Origin: Micavibrio sp. UBA1664
GTDB lineage: Bacteria > Pseudomonadota > Alphaproteobacteria > Micavibrionales > UBA1664
Length of the DNA stretch: 21,033 nucleotides
NCBI GenBank assembly: GCA_002320485.1
Contig: DCKW01000029.1
Coordinates: 1 to 21,033, forward strand
Reading direction: 5' to 3'
The position numbers and the translations under genes are program-made. The notes under the pieces are model-generated. The model saw nothing but the letters and a program-made list of their open reading frames with translations, ran no database searches and was not told the origin of the DNA. This document shows, one piece after another, positions 13,958 through 21,033 of this stretch (within the stretch, counting starts at the first letter, position 1; every line of letters begins with the position of its first letter).

Positions 13958-14947
13958 ATGGTTAAAAAATCATTATTTGCAGGGGTGGCAGTCGCCGCAT
14001 TTGGACAAATAGTTCAAGCAGAGCCTATACCTGATTTTGCATCAATTGTTACGCCTGAAAGCGCATATTGGGTTTTGGATCACAGTAAGTCATGCCTATT
14101 GGCATCCGAGGCTCTTAATCCTCCCCAGGATACTCTTTTATCGCCGGATCAGGCGGTGATAGCAACGGTTACGGCAACAGTTGTCCAAAGTGAATTGGGA
14201 AAAATCGTGGTCGATCAAAATGCCGCCGATGATGTTTTCTATTGTCGATGGGATTTGACGGAAGCAGATGGCTTGTATGTCCCTGCCATCAATACGGCAA
14301 TCATTTCGACATATTCAACGGGGCCTATGGCTGTAGCAGCGGAAGAATTTGTTCACGCTTATCAGCAACATACAAATCCCTATATTCAATCTGCAAATTA
14401 TTTAACGCGTTACGGACTATACATTACGACAATGGCAAATGAGTCGCACGCGAAAATCTGGGCTGAAAAAATTCTTTTTGATGTGGCTCCCGATCTTAGA
14501 ATTCCTGAAAATTCACCTGCAATGATGGAAACCAACCGTATTACCAGAGAGTGTCTGGAGGATAATAATGGTCAATTAAATGCTGGATGCATGAAAGAGG
14601 CGTTTGAATCCTTTATCATTAAGGATAATCTTTATACAGATCTGACGATGTTTCAGGTCGGTCAACGTTTTCGCGGAACCCAGCCGCAACAAGCCGAATA
14701 TGATGTATGCGGATTAAATTTTCCCCAATACTTCGGTTATATTTACGATAAGGGAGAGAAAGTTCAATATCTGGAAGAGGGGTGGCTTCCGCAAGATATT
14801 TTACGTGCTGACGCCATTACAGGGCGAGGTGAGGACAATAAATTCTCTCAACAATTTCCGCTAGCGCTTAGAACATTTGATGATCTTGACCGTAAAAAAT
14901 CCTCAAATGCTGTTGTATCTAAAAATTATCCCTGTTTTGAACAATAA
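13958..14947 (+). CDS. Exported protein of unknown function with EExxH motif
   Basis: I do not recognise a family for this 329-residue protein. It has a Sec signal peptide (MVKKSLFAGVAVAAFG, probable cut after VQA at residue 21) and six cysteines in the mature part, consistent with a disulfide-bonded periplasmic protein. Residues 128-138 (AEEFVHAYQQH) look like the HExxHxxQ helix of zinc metallopeptidases, but the first His is Glu129. It may therefore be a degenerate or structural relative. The rest is mixed helix and loop, with a Tyr/Phe-rich region around residues 240-260. AAGGA lies directly against the ATG, an unusual spacing. It follows rlmB by 34 bp; co-transcription is possible. Confidence 0.75.
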   Translation: MVKKSLFAGVAVAAFGQIVQAEPIPDFASIVTPESAYWVLDHSKSCLLASEALNPPQDTLLSPDQAVIATVTATVVQSELGKIVVDQNAADDVFYCRWDLTEADGLYVPAINTAIISTYSTGPMAVAAEEFVHAYQQHTNPYIQSANYLTRYGLYITTMANESHAKIWAEKILFDVAPDLRIPENSPAMMETNRITRECLEDNNGQLNAGCMKEAFESFIIKDNLYTDLTMFQVGQRFRGTQPQQAEYDVCGLNFPQYFGYIYDKGEKVQYLEEGWLPQDILRADAITGRGEDNKFSQQFPLALRTFDDLDRKKSSNAVVSKNYPCFEQ

Positions 14948-15042
14948 TCTATTCAAATTTTAGATGTTCCTAACGATCTGTTAAACCTTTTTTGACAATA
15001 ATGGAATATCAACATCTTACATTGCCAAGGGGTACATATTTA

Positions 15043-15357
15043 ATGACAACTTTTGATAAAAGAGAGCGTGCTTTTGAAAACCGTTTCATGCGGGAGCAGG
15101 AAGCAAACTTCATTGTGAACATGAAGGCGTGCAGTTTGCTTGCACGCTGGGTTGCTGAGGAAAAAATCGGTCTGAGCAAGCGTGCCGCCGACAGATATTG
15201 CGGCAAGATTATTGCGTTATCCGTCAAGGATTGTAACCCCCAAACATTATTTGCCTATATGCAACAGCGATTAAAAAAACATAAGGTCGAGGTCAGCGAC
15301 CGCGAGCTTGAATACCAATATTTCAAGGCCATTCAGGCGGCAAGCGTTACCAGTTAA
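15043..15357 (+). CDS. ATP synthase zeta-type inhibitor (DUF1476)
   Basis: This is a 104-residue DUF1476 protein, the alphaproteobacterial zeta subunit that inhibits F1-ATPase rotation when the proton gradient fails. The conserved start MTTFDKRERAFENRF fixes the ATG at 15043. AAGGGG about 10 nt upstream is a suitable ribosome binding site, while more upstream in-frame starts would add nonconserved residues. The four-helix core continues through KACSLLARWVAEEKIGLS and a C-terminal ELEYQYFKAIQAA. The first 15-20 residues are the known inhibitory segment. A TTGACA at 14992-14997 may be its -35, but no good -10 is evident. It is a stand-alone gene followed by its own terminator. The family is almost confined to Alphaproteobacteria, which supports the taxonomic assignment. 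Confidence 0.92.
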   Translation: MTTFDKRERAFENRFMREQEANFIVNMKACSLLARWVAEEKIGLSKRAADRYCGKIIALSVKDCNPQTLFAYMQQRLKKHKVEVSDRELEYQYFKAIQAASVTS

Positions 15358-15384
15358 TAAATCCCTCCTAAAGTGACAACTTTC

Positions 15385-15422
15385 ATGCCCCCCGGGTAAC
15401 ACCTGTGGGGCATTTTCTTTTT
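15385..15422 (+). terminator. Rho-independent terminator after the zeta inhibitor gene
   Basis: A 7-bp stem ATGCCCC / GGGGCAT is extended by an inner GGT / ACC helix and followed by TTTTCTTTTT, 27 nt after the stop codon. Confidence 0.85.
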
Positions 15423-15428
15423 AACCAC

Positions 15429-15465
15429 GTCCGTACTTGTTTTTCATTGCTCCTTCGCCCATAAC
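15429..15465 (+). promoter_or_regulatory. Possible polA promoter
   Basis: TTGTTT and CATAAC (15460-15465) are about 17 bp apart just before polA. The -10 lies only 9 nt from the ATG, so the transcript would be almost leaderless. Both hexamers match the consensus only partly. Confidence 0.35.
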
Positions 15466-15474
15466 TAAATAAAG

Positions 15475-18246
15475 ATGAGTGAAGAAAACAAAGATATCTA
15501 TCTGGTTGACGGATCGGCCTATATTTTTCGCGCCTATCACGCGCTTCCACCTTTGACCAATCCGCAAGGGATCACGGTGAACGCCGTATTGGGATTTACC
15601 AATATGATGGTCAAATTGTTACGCGAGATGAATGCGCCTTACATTGCCGTTATTTTTGATGCCGCCCGCAAAAATTTCCGCAATGATATTTACGATCAGT
15701 ACAAGGCCAACCGCGATGCACCGCCGGAGGATTTGATCCCGCAATTTCAGTTGATCCGTGACTGTACAAAGGCATTCGGGATGGAACCGATAGAGCTCGA
15801 AGGATATGAAGCCGATGATTTGATCGCCACATATGCCAGATGCGCCACTGAACAAGGACGAAAGGTAACGATTGTGTCGTCCGATAAGGACCTCATGCAA
15901 CTGGTGAATGAGAATGTGCAGATGTTCGACCCGATGAAGGGTAAATTCATGGGGATTGCGGATGTGCTGGAAAAATTCGGCGTGTCACCTGACAAGGTTG
16001 TCGATGTTCAAGCCTTAGCAGGGGACGCCATCGATAATGTGCCGGGCGTTCCCGGAATAGGTATAAAGACAGCCGCGCAATTAATCGGGGAATATGGCAA
16101 TTTAGAAGCATTGCTTGATCGTGCAGAGGAAATAAAACAGCCGAAACGCCGCGAAACTCTTATTGATAATGCTGACAACGCGCGCATTTCGAAAAAGCTG
16201 GTATCATTGGACGCTCATGTGGATGTGCCGTATTCTCTTGATGATTTAAAGGCGCATGATACGGATACGGAAAGCCTTAAGGTTTTTTTGACGGAGATGG
16301 GATTCCATTCTGTTTTAAAACGACTAGGGCAGGAACCTGCATCATCAGTTGTGATAAAGCAAGATAACAATGGTTCCGATAATCCATTAATATCGAATGA
16401 TTTTCCTTCTATTTCGGATAACCACTACACGCTGATTCAAGATACGGAGACGTTAAAAAAATGGATCGAGGCAGCGCATAAAGCAGGGATTGTCGCGTTT
16501 GATACAGAAACCACGCATATTACGCCCGCCCGCTGCGATCTGGTCGGCATATCGCTGGCCTCTAGCGTAGGTGAGGCAGCCTATATTCCTTTGGCGCATA
16601 AAAGTGCCGATGCGGATTTACTGGGCGGCGGCGAGGATATTAAGCAAATTGCTATTGCCGATGCCGTTGCCATCCTCAAACCGTTGCTTGAGGATAAATC
16701 GGTTTTGAAAATCGCCCAAAACGCTAAATACGACTGGCAGGTCTTAAAGGCATATGACATCGATGTTAGCCCTGTGGACGATACGATGATGTTGTCGTAT
16801 GTGATGGAGGCAGGCCTGCACGGTCATGGCATGGATGAACTGTCTGAGCTGTATTTTCAGCATAAACCCATCCCTTACAAGGACGTGGCAGGAACAGGAA
16901 AATCGCAAGTGACGTTTGATTACGTTTCACTTGAGAAAGCATTGGATTATGCCGCCGAAGATGCCGATATAACACTCCGCCTTTGGCATGAGTTGAAGCC
17001 AAAACTTGAGCAGACTCAGGGAGTGATCAGCGTTTACGAGAAAATGGAAAGACCGCTGGTTTCAGTGATAGGGCGTATGGAGTCGGAAGGTATTATGGTT
17101 GACCGCAATGTCTTGCGGGATATGAGTAATCAGTTTGCACAAGACCTTGCTTCACTTGAAAAGGACATTCAGGAAGAGGCGGGTTCCCCGTTTAATATCG
17201 GTTCGCCCAAACAGGTCGGGCAAGTTCTGTTCGACCAAATGGGTTTAAAAGGCGGCAAAAAAACAAAGACCGGTGATTGGTCGACCAATGTGTCCGTGCT
17301 TGAGGAATTGGCCTTGACCAGCCCGATTGTTCAAAAAATTCTCGATCATCGCGGATTGTCCAAATTAAAATCAACCTACACCGATGCTTTGCAGGACCAG
17401 ATTGAAAAACGGACGGGCCGCGTCCATACCTCATTCTCACTGGCGGGAACCAGTACGGGTCGTCTGGCATCTTCGGACCCGAATTTACAAAACATTCCGA
17501 TCCGCAGTGAGGCAGGGCGTAAAATCCGGACGGCATTTATCGCGCCGGAGGGAAAATCACTTCTTGCGATCGATTATTCACAAGTTGAACTGCGTCTTGT
17601 CGCCGCGATGGCCGATATTCCGCGATTGAAACAGGCCTTTATCGATGGGCATGATATTCATGCGATTACCGCCAGCGAAGTATTTGGCGTGCCATTAGAG
17701 ACGATGGATCGTGAAACGCGAAGCAAGGCCAAGGCGATCAATTTCGGTATTATCTACGGTATCAGCGGCTATGGTTTGGGACGACAACTGGGAATTGAGC
17801 CTGCGGAAGCGAATGAATATATCAAATTATATTTTAAACGCTTCCCCGAATTGGCAAATTATATGGAAGAAACCAAAGCGATCGCGCATGAGCAAGGTTA
17901 TGTTGAAACCTTGTATGGGCGACGATGCTGGATTCGCGGAATTCACGATAAAAACTATTCCATTCGCTCAGGTGCGGAGCGTGCCGCCATCAATGCCCCT
18001 ATTCAGGGAACCGCCGCAGATATCATGAAGAAGGCGATGATAAAAATCGACCGTGCGATAGAAGCGGGAGAGATCGCCGCAAAAATGCTATTGCAGGTCC
18101 ATGATGAATTGATTTTCGAGGTCGATGACGACAAGATCGAATCGGAGGCCGCAAAGATAAAATCCATCATGGAAAATATCTGCGACCTCGACGTTCCCCT
18201 TATTGCCGAGGCAGGATGGGGCAAAAACTGGGATGAAGCGCATTAA
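15475..18246 (+). CDS. polA: DNA polymerase I
   Basis: Pol I fills gaps and removes RNA primers in replication and repair. The 923-residue protein has all three domains. The 5'-3' nuclease occupies about residues 1-290 (YLVDGSAYIFRAYHAL, EGYEADDLIATYA, VSSDKDLMQLV, GDAIDNVPGVPGIG). The 3'-5' proofreading exonuclease covers about 320-525 and looks active: D343 and E345 in FDTET, QNAKYD for Exo II and YAAED for Exo III. The polymerase domain covers about 540-923: motif A AIDYSQVELR with D700, motif B RSKAKAINFGIIYG, and motif C QVHDELIFE with D877 and E878. The ribosome binding site is weak (AAATAAAG against the ATG). It is alone between a terminator upstream and a regulatory gap downstream. 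Confidence 0.97.
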   Translation: MSEENKDIYLVDGSAYIFRAYHALPPLTNPQGITVNAVLGFTNMMVKLLREMNAPYIAVIFDAARKNFRNDIYDQYKANRDAPPEDLIPQFQLIRDCTKAFGMEPIELEGYEADDLIATYARCATEQGRKVTIVSSDKDLMQLVNENVQMFDPMKGKFMGIADVLEKFGVSPDKVVDVQALAGDAIDNVPGVPGIGIKTAAQLIGEYGNLEALLDRAEEIKQPKRRETLIDNADNARISKKLVSLDAHVDVPYSLDDLKAHDTDTESLKVFLTEMGFHSVLKRLGQEPASSVVIKQDNNGSDNPLISNDFPSISDNHYTLIQDTETLKKWIEAAHKAGIVAFDTETTHITPARCDLVGISLASSVGEAAYIPLAHKSADADLLGGGEDIKQIAIADAVAILKPLLEDKSVLKIAQNAKYDWQVLKAYDIDVSPVDDTMMLSYVMEAGLHGHGMDELSELYFQHKPIPYKDVAGTGKSQVTFDYVSLEKALDYAAEDADITLRLWHELKPKLEQTQGVISVYEKMERPLVSVIGRMESEGIMVDRNVLRDMSNQFAQDLASLEKDIQEEAGSPFNIGSPKQVGQVLFDQMGLKGGKKTKTGDWSTNVSVLEELALTSPIVQKILDHRGLSKLKSTYTDALQDQIEKRTGRVHTSFSLAGTSTGRLASSDPNLQNIPIRSEAGRKIRTAFIAPEGKSLLAIDYSQVELRLVAAMADIPRLKQAFIDGHDIHAITASEVFGVPLETMDRETRSKAKAINFGIIYGISGYGLGRQLGIEPAEANEYIKLYFKRFPELANYMEETKAIAHEQGYVETLYGRRCWIRGIHDKNYSIRSGAERAAINAPIQGTAADIMKKAMIKIDRAIEAGEIAAKMLLQVHDELIFEVDDDKIESEAAKIKSIMENICDLDVPLIAEAGWGKNWDEAH

Positions 18247-18278
18247 TTCTTCGTCTTTTAATGTGGTCAATATTTTGT

Positions 18279-18443
18279 TTAAGCGAAACGCAGTGCGGAA
18301 GGCGACAATGTTGACGTGCTAGGTGCAGGCCCTTTTACATTTTTAAGTGCTTTGACAACATCTTCAAAAGTTCTTTGAGAGTTTGTAGAAAATGGATTGG
18401 TGATTGATGGTGTTTGTTGCTGCGGTTGCTGTCGCTCGCTCAT
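18279..18443 (-). CDS. Small hypothetical protein (54 aa), Gln/Pro-rich N-terminus
   Basis: This 54-residue minus-strand ORF (MSERQQPQQQTPSITNPFST at the start, FEDVVKALKNVKG in the middle, SALRFA at the end) converges on the polA end with 32 bp between stops. GGGAG lies about 10 nt before its ATG. It has no signal peptide or membrane segment and no recognised family. The central stretch could form an amphipathic helix. It would be expressed from the same gap that carries two palindromes upstream of the xanthine phosphoribosyltransferase gene. The low-complexity N-terminus means it could be spurious. Confidence 0.4.
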   Translation of the reverse strand: MSERQQPQQQTPSITNPFSTNSQRTFEDVVKALKNVKGPAPSTSTLSPSALRFA

Positions 18444-18530
18444 ATCTTGTGGTCTCCCTTGGTATAATGTTGTTTATCACCTATGAAGTGAAAGATTAAT
18501 TGTTCCATAATTGAAATATGGATTGCAAGA

Positions 18531-18552
18531 TTATTTCGCAATTGCGAAATAA
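18531..18552. promoter_or_regulatory. 22-bp perfect palindrome, operator candidate
   Basis: TTATTTCGCAA is followed immediately by its exact reverse complement TTGCGAAATAA. It lies in the gap between the 54-residue minus-strand ORF (starts 88 bp away) and the xanthine phosphoribosyltransferase gene (starts 107 bp away). It has no T-run and no loop, so a protein-binding site is more likely than a terminator. Confidence 0.6.
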
Positions 18553-18577
18553 ATATTTGTATTTTTTGCACCTTTAT

Positions 18578-18605
18578 TTGTCAGGAAAAAATGACGTGAA
18601 ATAAT
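18578..18605 (+). promoter_or_regulatory. Probable promoter of the phosphoribosyltransferase gene
   Basis: A -35 TTGTCA (18578-18583) and a -10 AATAAT (18600-18605) are 16 bp apart, giving a leader of about 47 nt. The -10 lies inside an inverted repeat. Confidence 0.5.
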
Positions 18606-18610
18606 TTCAC
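18596..18610. promoter_or_regulatory. 15-bp dyad over the -10 of the phosphoribosyltransferase gene
   Basis: GTGAAATAATTTCAC is a perfect dyad with a single central base and covers the predicted -10 (18600-18605). A repressor bound here would block transcription. It is distinct in sequence from the 22-bp palindrome 44 bp upstream. Confidence 0.5.
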
Positions 18611-18658
18611 CCCTATGTTACAAAATCTGCTTTAAATTAATTGTTGAAAGGCCTGTCC

Positions 18659-19135
18659 ATGAGTGAGTCACCAAAAAAATATCCTGTCGGCTGGGATCAG
18701 ATGCATCGTGATTCCAAGGCTTTGGCGTGGCGTTTACTGGATAAGGGCACTTTTAAAGGGGTGGTTGCCGTGACGCGCGGCGGTATGATTCCTGCATGTA
18801 TCATCGCCCGTGAGCTGGATTTACGCATGATTGAGACATTTTGTGTGGCCTCCTATGATCACACCAATCAACGTTCTGCCAATATTTTAAAAGGTCTGGA
18901 ATCCGTGGGTGATGGTGAAGGGTGGGTCGTGATTGACGATCTGGTGGATACGGGCAATACCTACCGTTTGATCCGTGAACATCTTCCTAAGGCGCATTAT
19001 GCTTGTGTCTATGCCAAGCCTCAAGGCGTGCCGACCACCGATACGTTTGTGACCGAAGTTTCACAAGATACATGGGTCTATTTCCCTTGGGATATGGAAG
19101 TACAGTATGTCAAGCCCTTGGTCGGCGAAGGTTAG
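18659..19135 (+). CDS. gpt: Xanthine phosphoribosyltransferase
   Basis: Gpt salvages xanthine and guanine by transferring ribose phosphate from PRPP. The ATG at 18659 gives 158 residues (E. coli Gpt has 152) beginning MSESPKKYPVGWDQMHRDSK. GAAAGG about 7 nt upstream supports this start over the in-frame TTG at 18641. Landmarks are VVAVTRGGMIPACIIAREL near residue 40, the PRPP-binding loop WVVIDDLVDTGNT near 90-102, and a C-terminal aromatic base-binding segment (TWVYFPWDME). The gene ends 3 bp from the converging transporter gene with no terminator between them. The promoter region carries two palindromes, suggesting regulated expression. Confidence 0.93.
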   Translation: MSESPKKYPVGWDQMHRDSKALAWRLLDKGTFKGVVAVTRGGMIPACIIARELDLRMIETFCVASYDHTNQRSANILKGLESVGDGEGWVVIDDLVDTGNTYRLIREHLPKAHYACVYAKPQGVPTTDTFVTEVSQDTWVYFPWDMEVQYVKPLVGEG

Positions 19136-19138
19136 ATT

Positions 19139-20368
19139 TCAGGGTACGATTGTCGTTACCGGGTTTCTATCACTTAGGATAAGCAAGATGGCAATTGTTC
19201 CGAGGCATAAAAATCCGATACTCATGGGAAATAATGTTCCGTTATAAAGTTGCCCGATAAGTGTACCGGCCGAAATACCTATGACGGATGATACCGCCCC
19301 GATGATGGCAGCGGCAATCCCCGCCATTTGCCCCATAGGTTCCATCGCGAGGGCATTGAGATTACCGAATAACATTGCAATCGAAAAAAGAATACAAATC
19401 CCGAAAATAAAAAATATCCAGAATGGCGGCATGGTAAACAGCTGAACGGTAGCAAGGCCTGCCGACAGAAAACAGATAAATAGGACAATTCTTAATACAA
19501 TATACCGCATACCGTATTTTTCAACGATGCGTGAATTAATAAAAGACGATGCGCCGAACGCCAATGCCTGAAGTCCGAAAAATAAAGGGAACAAATCCCC
19601 AAGATCATAAATATCGAAATAGATTTGCTGAATAGAGGTCAAATATCCTATCATGGCGCCGAACGCACATCCGACAGCCACGGTATAGCGCATAGTGGTG
19701 GCATTTCCGAATACCGTTTTAAGACCGTGTTTAAAGGTGGAGAGGCGAAACGGAATGCGGTTTTCTTCGGCGAGCGTTTCATCAAGGCGGCGATACAGCC
19801 AAAATCCTATTGCGGCGGCATACAGAATATAAAAGGCGAAAATGGCACGCCATGAGGCAAGCGCGATAATTCCCATACCCAATGCCGGGGCAATGGCAGG
19901 AACCATAATAAAAATCATCATCACCAACGACAGAATCCGCGCCATGGCCCGTCCGCTATATTTGTCGCGCACAATGGACTGGGATGCGATAAAAGGGCCT
20001 GACACGCCCAGTCCCTGAATAAATCGACCTGTGAAAATCATCGTCATCGATGTCGCATTAAGGCATATTAATGCGCCCGTAAAATAGAGGGCCAAACCGT
20101 AAAAAACGATTTTTTTGCGGCCTATCGCATCCGATAACGGGCCGCTGATCAATTGCCCTATGGTCATGCCGGCGAAAATAAAACTGATCACCAGTTGGGC
20201 CTGATTATCATTGACGGCCCTTAAATCGGCACCGATCAAGCCAAGCGCGGGAAGCATGGCATCAATGGATATCGCGACAATGGACATCAGGGCGGCCATC
20301 ATCAGGATAAATTCCTTTTTAACCGATTGGGAGGATGATGGGGCCGAGAGCATACGGAAAACTTTCAT
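19139..20368 (-). CDS. Bcr/CflA-type MFS drug exporter
   Basis: This is a 409-residue major facilitator superfamily transporter with 12 predicted transmembrane segments. The arrangement matches the Bcr/CflA drug:H+ antiporter family. The start of helix 1 is SIVAISIDAMLPALGLIGADL, motif A is GQLISGPLSDAIGRKK after helix 2, FIQGLGVSGPFIASQSIVRD is in helix 4, and PAIAPALGMGI is the antiporter motif C-like stretch. Substrates of this family include bicyclomycin and other small drugs, but specificity cannot be read from sequence. The start is uncertain (20368 or the in-frame ATG at 20353), and neither has a strong ribosome binding site. It converges on gpt and is divergent from rpmI. Confidence 0.92.
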   Translation of the reverse strand: MKVFRMLSAPSSSQSVKKEFILMMAALMSIVAISIDAMLPALGLIGADLRAVNDNQAQLVISFIFAGMTIGQLISGPLSDAIGRKKIVFYGLALYFTGALICLNATSMTMIFTGRFIQGLGVSGPFIASQSIVRDKYSGRAMARILSLVMMIFIMVPAIAPALGMGIIALASWRAIFAFYILYAAAIGFWLYRRLDETLAEENRIPFRLSTFKHGLKTVFGNATTMRYTVAVGCAFGAMIGYLTSIQQIYFDIYDLGDLFPLFFGLQALAFGASSFINSRIVEKYGMRYIVLRIVLFICFLSAGLATVQLFTMPPFWIFFIFGICILFSIAMLFGNLNALAMEPMGQMAGIAAAIIGAVSSVIGISAGTLIGQLYNGTLFPMSIGFLCLGTIAILLILSDRNPVTTIVP

Positions 20369-20423
20369 ATAATTGAATGCACGGGATATTAGGCTTAAAA
20401 AATGATACAGGCAATAAAAATGC

Positions 20424-20452
20424 TTGATTTATAGGTGCTTTTGCCGTTATAA
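20424..20452 (+). promoter_or_regulatory. Promoter of the rpmI-rplT operon
   Basis: TTGATT (20424-20429) and TTATAA (20447-20452) are 17 bp apart, followed by a G+C-rich discriminator (AAGGCGCG) like that of the alpha operon. The leader of about 70 nt contains a GGGC/GCCC hairpin (20472-20487). A possible CCTT/AAGG pairing (20507-20521) could occlude the rpmI ribosome binding site. Confidence 0.55.
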
Positions 20453-20530
20453 AAGGCGCGAGTTGAAATGCGGGCTAAGGCATGCCCAGTATTTCTTGAT
20501 AAAAAACCTTCTTAATAAAGGATAGATGAA

Positions 20531-20788
20531 ATGCCAAAAATGAAAACGAAATCAAGCGCCAAAAAGCGCTTTAAAGTCACGAAAACCGGTAAGGTAAAGG
20601 TCAAGCAGGCCAATGCCCGCCACATGTTGATGAACAAGCCGACAAAAAGAAAACGTCACGCACGCGGTACAACTGTATTGTGTAAGGCTGACGCACGTAT
20701 TGTTTTGCGGTCTTTTATGCCGTATCAGCGCAAGAAAGCGTCACGCACATCATCAAATGATAACACTCAAAACGGAGGACAGGCATAA
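20531..20788 (+). CDS. rpmI: 50S ribosomal protein L35
   Basis: L35 is a small basic protein of the large subunit. The product starts PKMKTKSSAKKRFKVTKTGKVK and contains the conserved MNKPTKRKRHARGT segment. It is 85 residues instead of about 65, with a polar Ser/Asn/Gln/Gly tail (SSNDNTQNGGQA). AAAGGA lies about 8 nt before the ATG. Its stop overlaps the rplT start by 1 nt (TAATG), so the two are coupled. The infC gene that commonly precedes rpmI is replaced here by a divergent transporter gene, and rpmI has its own promoter and leader. Confidence 0.97.
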   Translation: MPKMKTKSSAKKRFKVTKTGKVKVKQANARHMLMNKPTKRKRHARGTTVLCKADARIVLRSFMPYQRKKASRTSSNDNTQNGGQA

Positions 20789-21033
20789 TGGCACGCGTTA
20801 AAGGAGGGGCATCGTCCCACGCAAGACACCGTAAGGTTCTGACAAAAGCAAAAGGCTATTACGGCCGTCGTAAAAACTGTTTCCGTACTGCGGTTCAGGC
20901 TGTTGAAAAGGCCGGCCAGTACGCATACCGTGACCGCCGTAACAAAAAACGTAACTTCCGCGCCTTGTGGATTCAGCGTATTAATGCCGCTGTCCGCATG
21001 CACGGTCTGACATATTCTCAATTCATCAATGGT
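20788..21033 (+). CDS. rplT: 50S ribosomal protein L20, partial (3' end off window)
   Basis: L20 binds 23S rRNA early in assembly and in many bacteria represses its own operon. The visible 82 residues match the family: MARVKGGASSHARHRKVLTKAKGYYG, then RTAVQAVEKAGQYAYRDRRNKKRNFRALWIQRINAAVR and the start of the globular domain. The ATG overlaps the rpmI stop by 1 nt. An AACGGAGGAC ribosome binding site lies inside the end of rpmI. About one third of the gene is beyond the window. Confidence 0.97.
   Translation, partial: MARVKGGASSHARHRKVLTKAKGYYGRRKNCFRTAVQAVEKAGQYAYRDRRNKKRNFRALWIQRINAAVRMHGLTYSQFING

Noticed and set aside
18350..18356. TTGACA on the plus strand within the 54-residue ORF
   Set aside because: No suitable -10 follows at 16-18 bp and no gene starts downstream within reach; gpt has a closer promoter candidate.
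1..21033. tRNA genes, CRISPR arrays, insertion sequences and attachment sites
   Set aside because: None was seen: no regularly spaced repeats, no transposase or integrase frame and no tRNA cloverleaf pattern recognised by eye.

Overview
The window looks like a chromosomal segment of an alphaproteobacterium of moderate G+C content. Clade markers are a DUF1476/ATP-synthase zeta-type inhibitor gene, a membrane-anchored cytochrome c550/CycM-type gene divergent from pheA, an extensin-like C-terminal domain lipoprotein and alphaproteobacterial-style PheA, RpoA and PolA sequences. A Micavibrio-like or Rhodospirillales-like host is possible, but that placement is inference. No rRNA, tRNA, CRISPR array, transposase or integrase was recognised.

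Layout. 1-732 (minus strand): a membrane protein cut by the window edge, translationally overlapped with yidD. 733-4890 (plus): a five-gene operon of an unknown helical protein with an acidic C-terminus, a small lytic transglycosylase, and dotD, dotC and dotB of a Dot/Icm (type IVB) secretion system, closed by a terminator. 4890-5513: an AT-rich interval with two small unknown genes and a symmetric terminator. 5514-7749: cytochrome c (minus), pheA (plus), and a minus-strand gene whose N-terminal part resembles the C-terminal domain of RNA polymerase alpha. 7750-10552: the alpha operon rpsM-rpsK-rpoA-rplQ, with a strong promoter back to back with that of the alphaCTD-like gene, and a strong terminator. 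10580-13141 (minus): a cation efflux gene, glucokinase and an extensin-like lipoprotein, apparently one operon. 13183-15422 (plus): rlmB, an unknown exported protein, and the ATPase zeta inhibitor with a terminator. 15475-18246: polA. 18247-18658: a small minus-strand ORF and two strong DNA palindromes ahead of the xanthine phosphoribosyltransferase gene. 19139-20368 (minus): a Bcr/CflA-type MFS exporter. 20424-21033: promoter, rpmI and the start of rplT.

Two items stand out. First, dotDCB sits beside a cell-wall hydrolase and an unknown gene. DotC lacks a lipobox, the hydrolase lacks a signal peptide, and the unknown protein ends in an acidic block that loosely resembles a Dot/Icm export signal. 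Second, a protein with an RNA polymerase alphaCTD-like domain, keeping equivalents of several DNA-contact residues, is encoded divergently from the operon that contains rpoA. The two facing -35 hexamers are 21 bp apart with a 10-bp palindrome between them, which suggests a regulator linked to the transcription and translation machinery.
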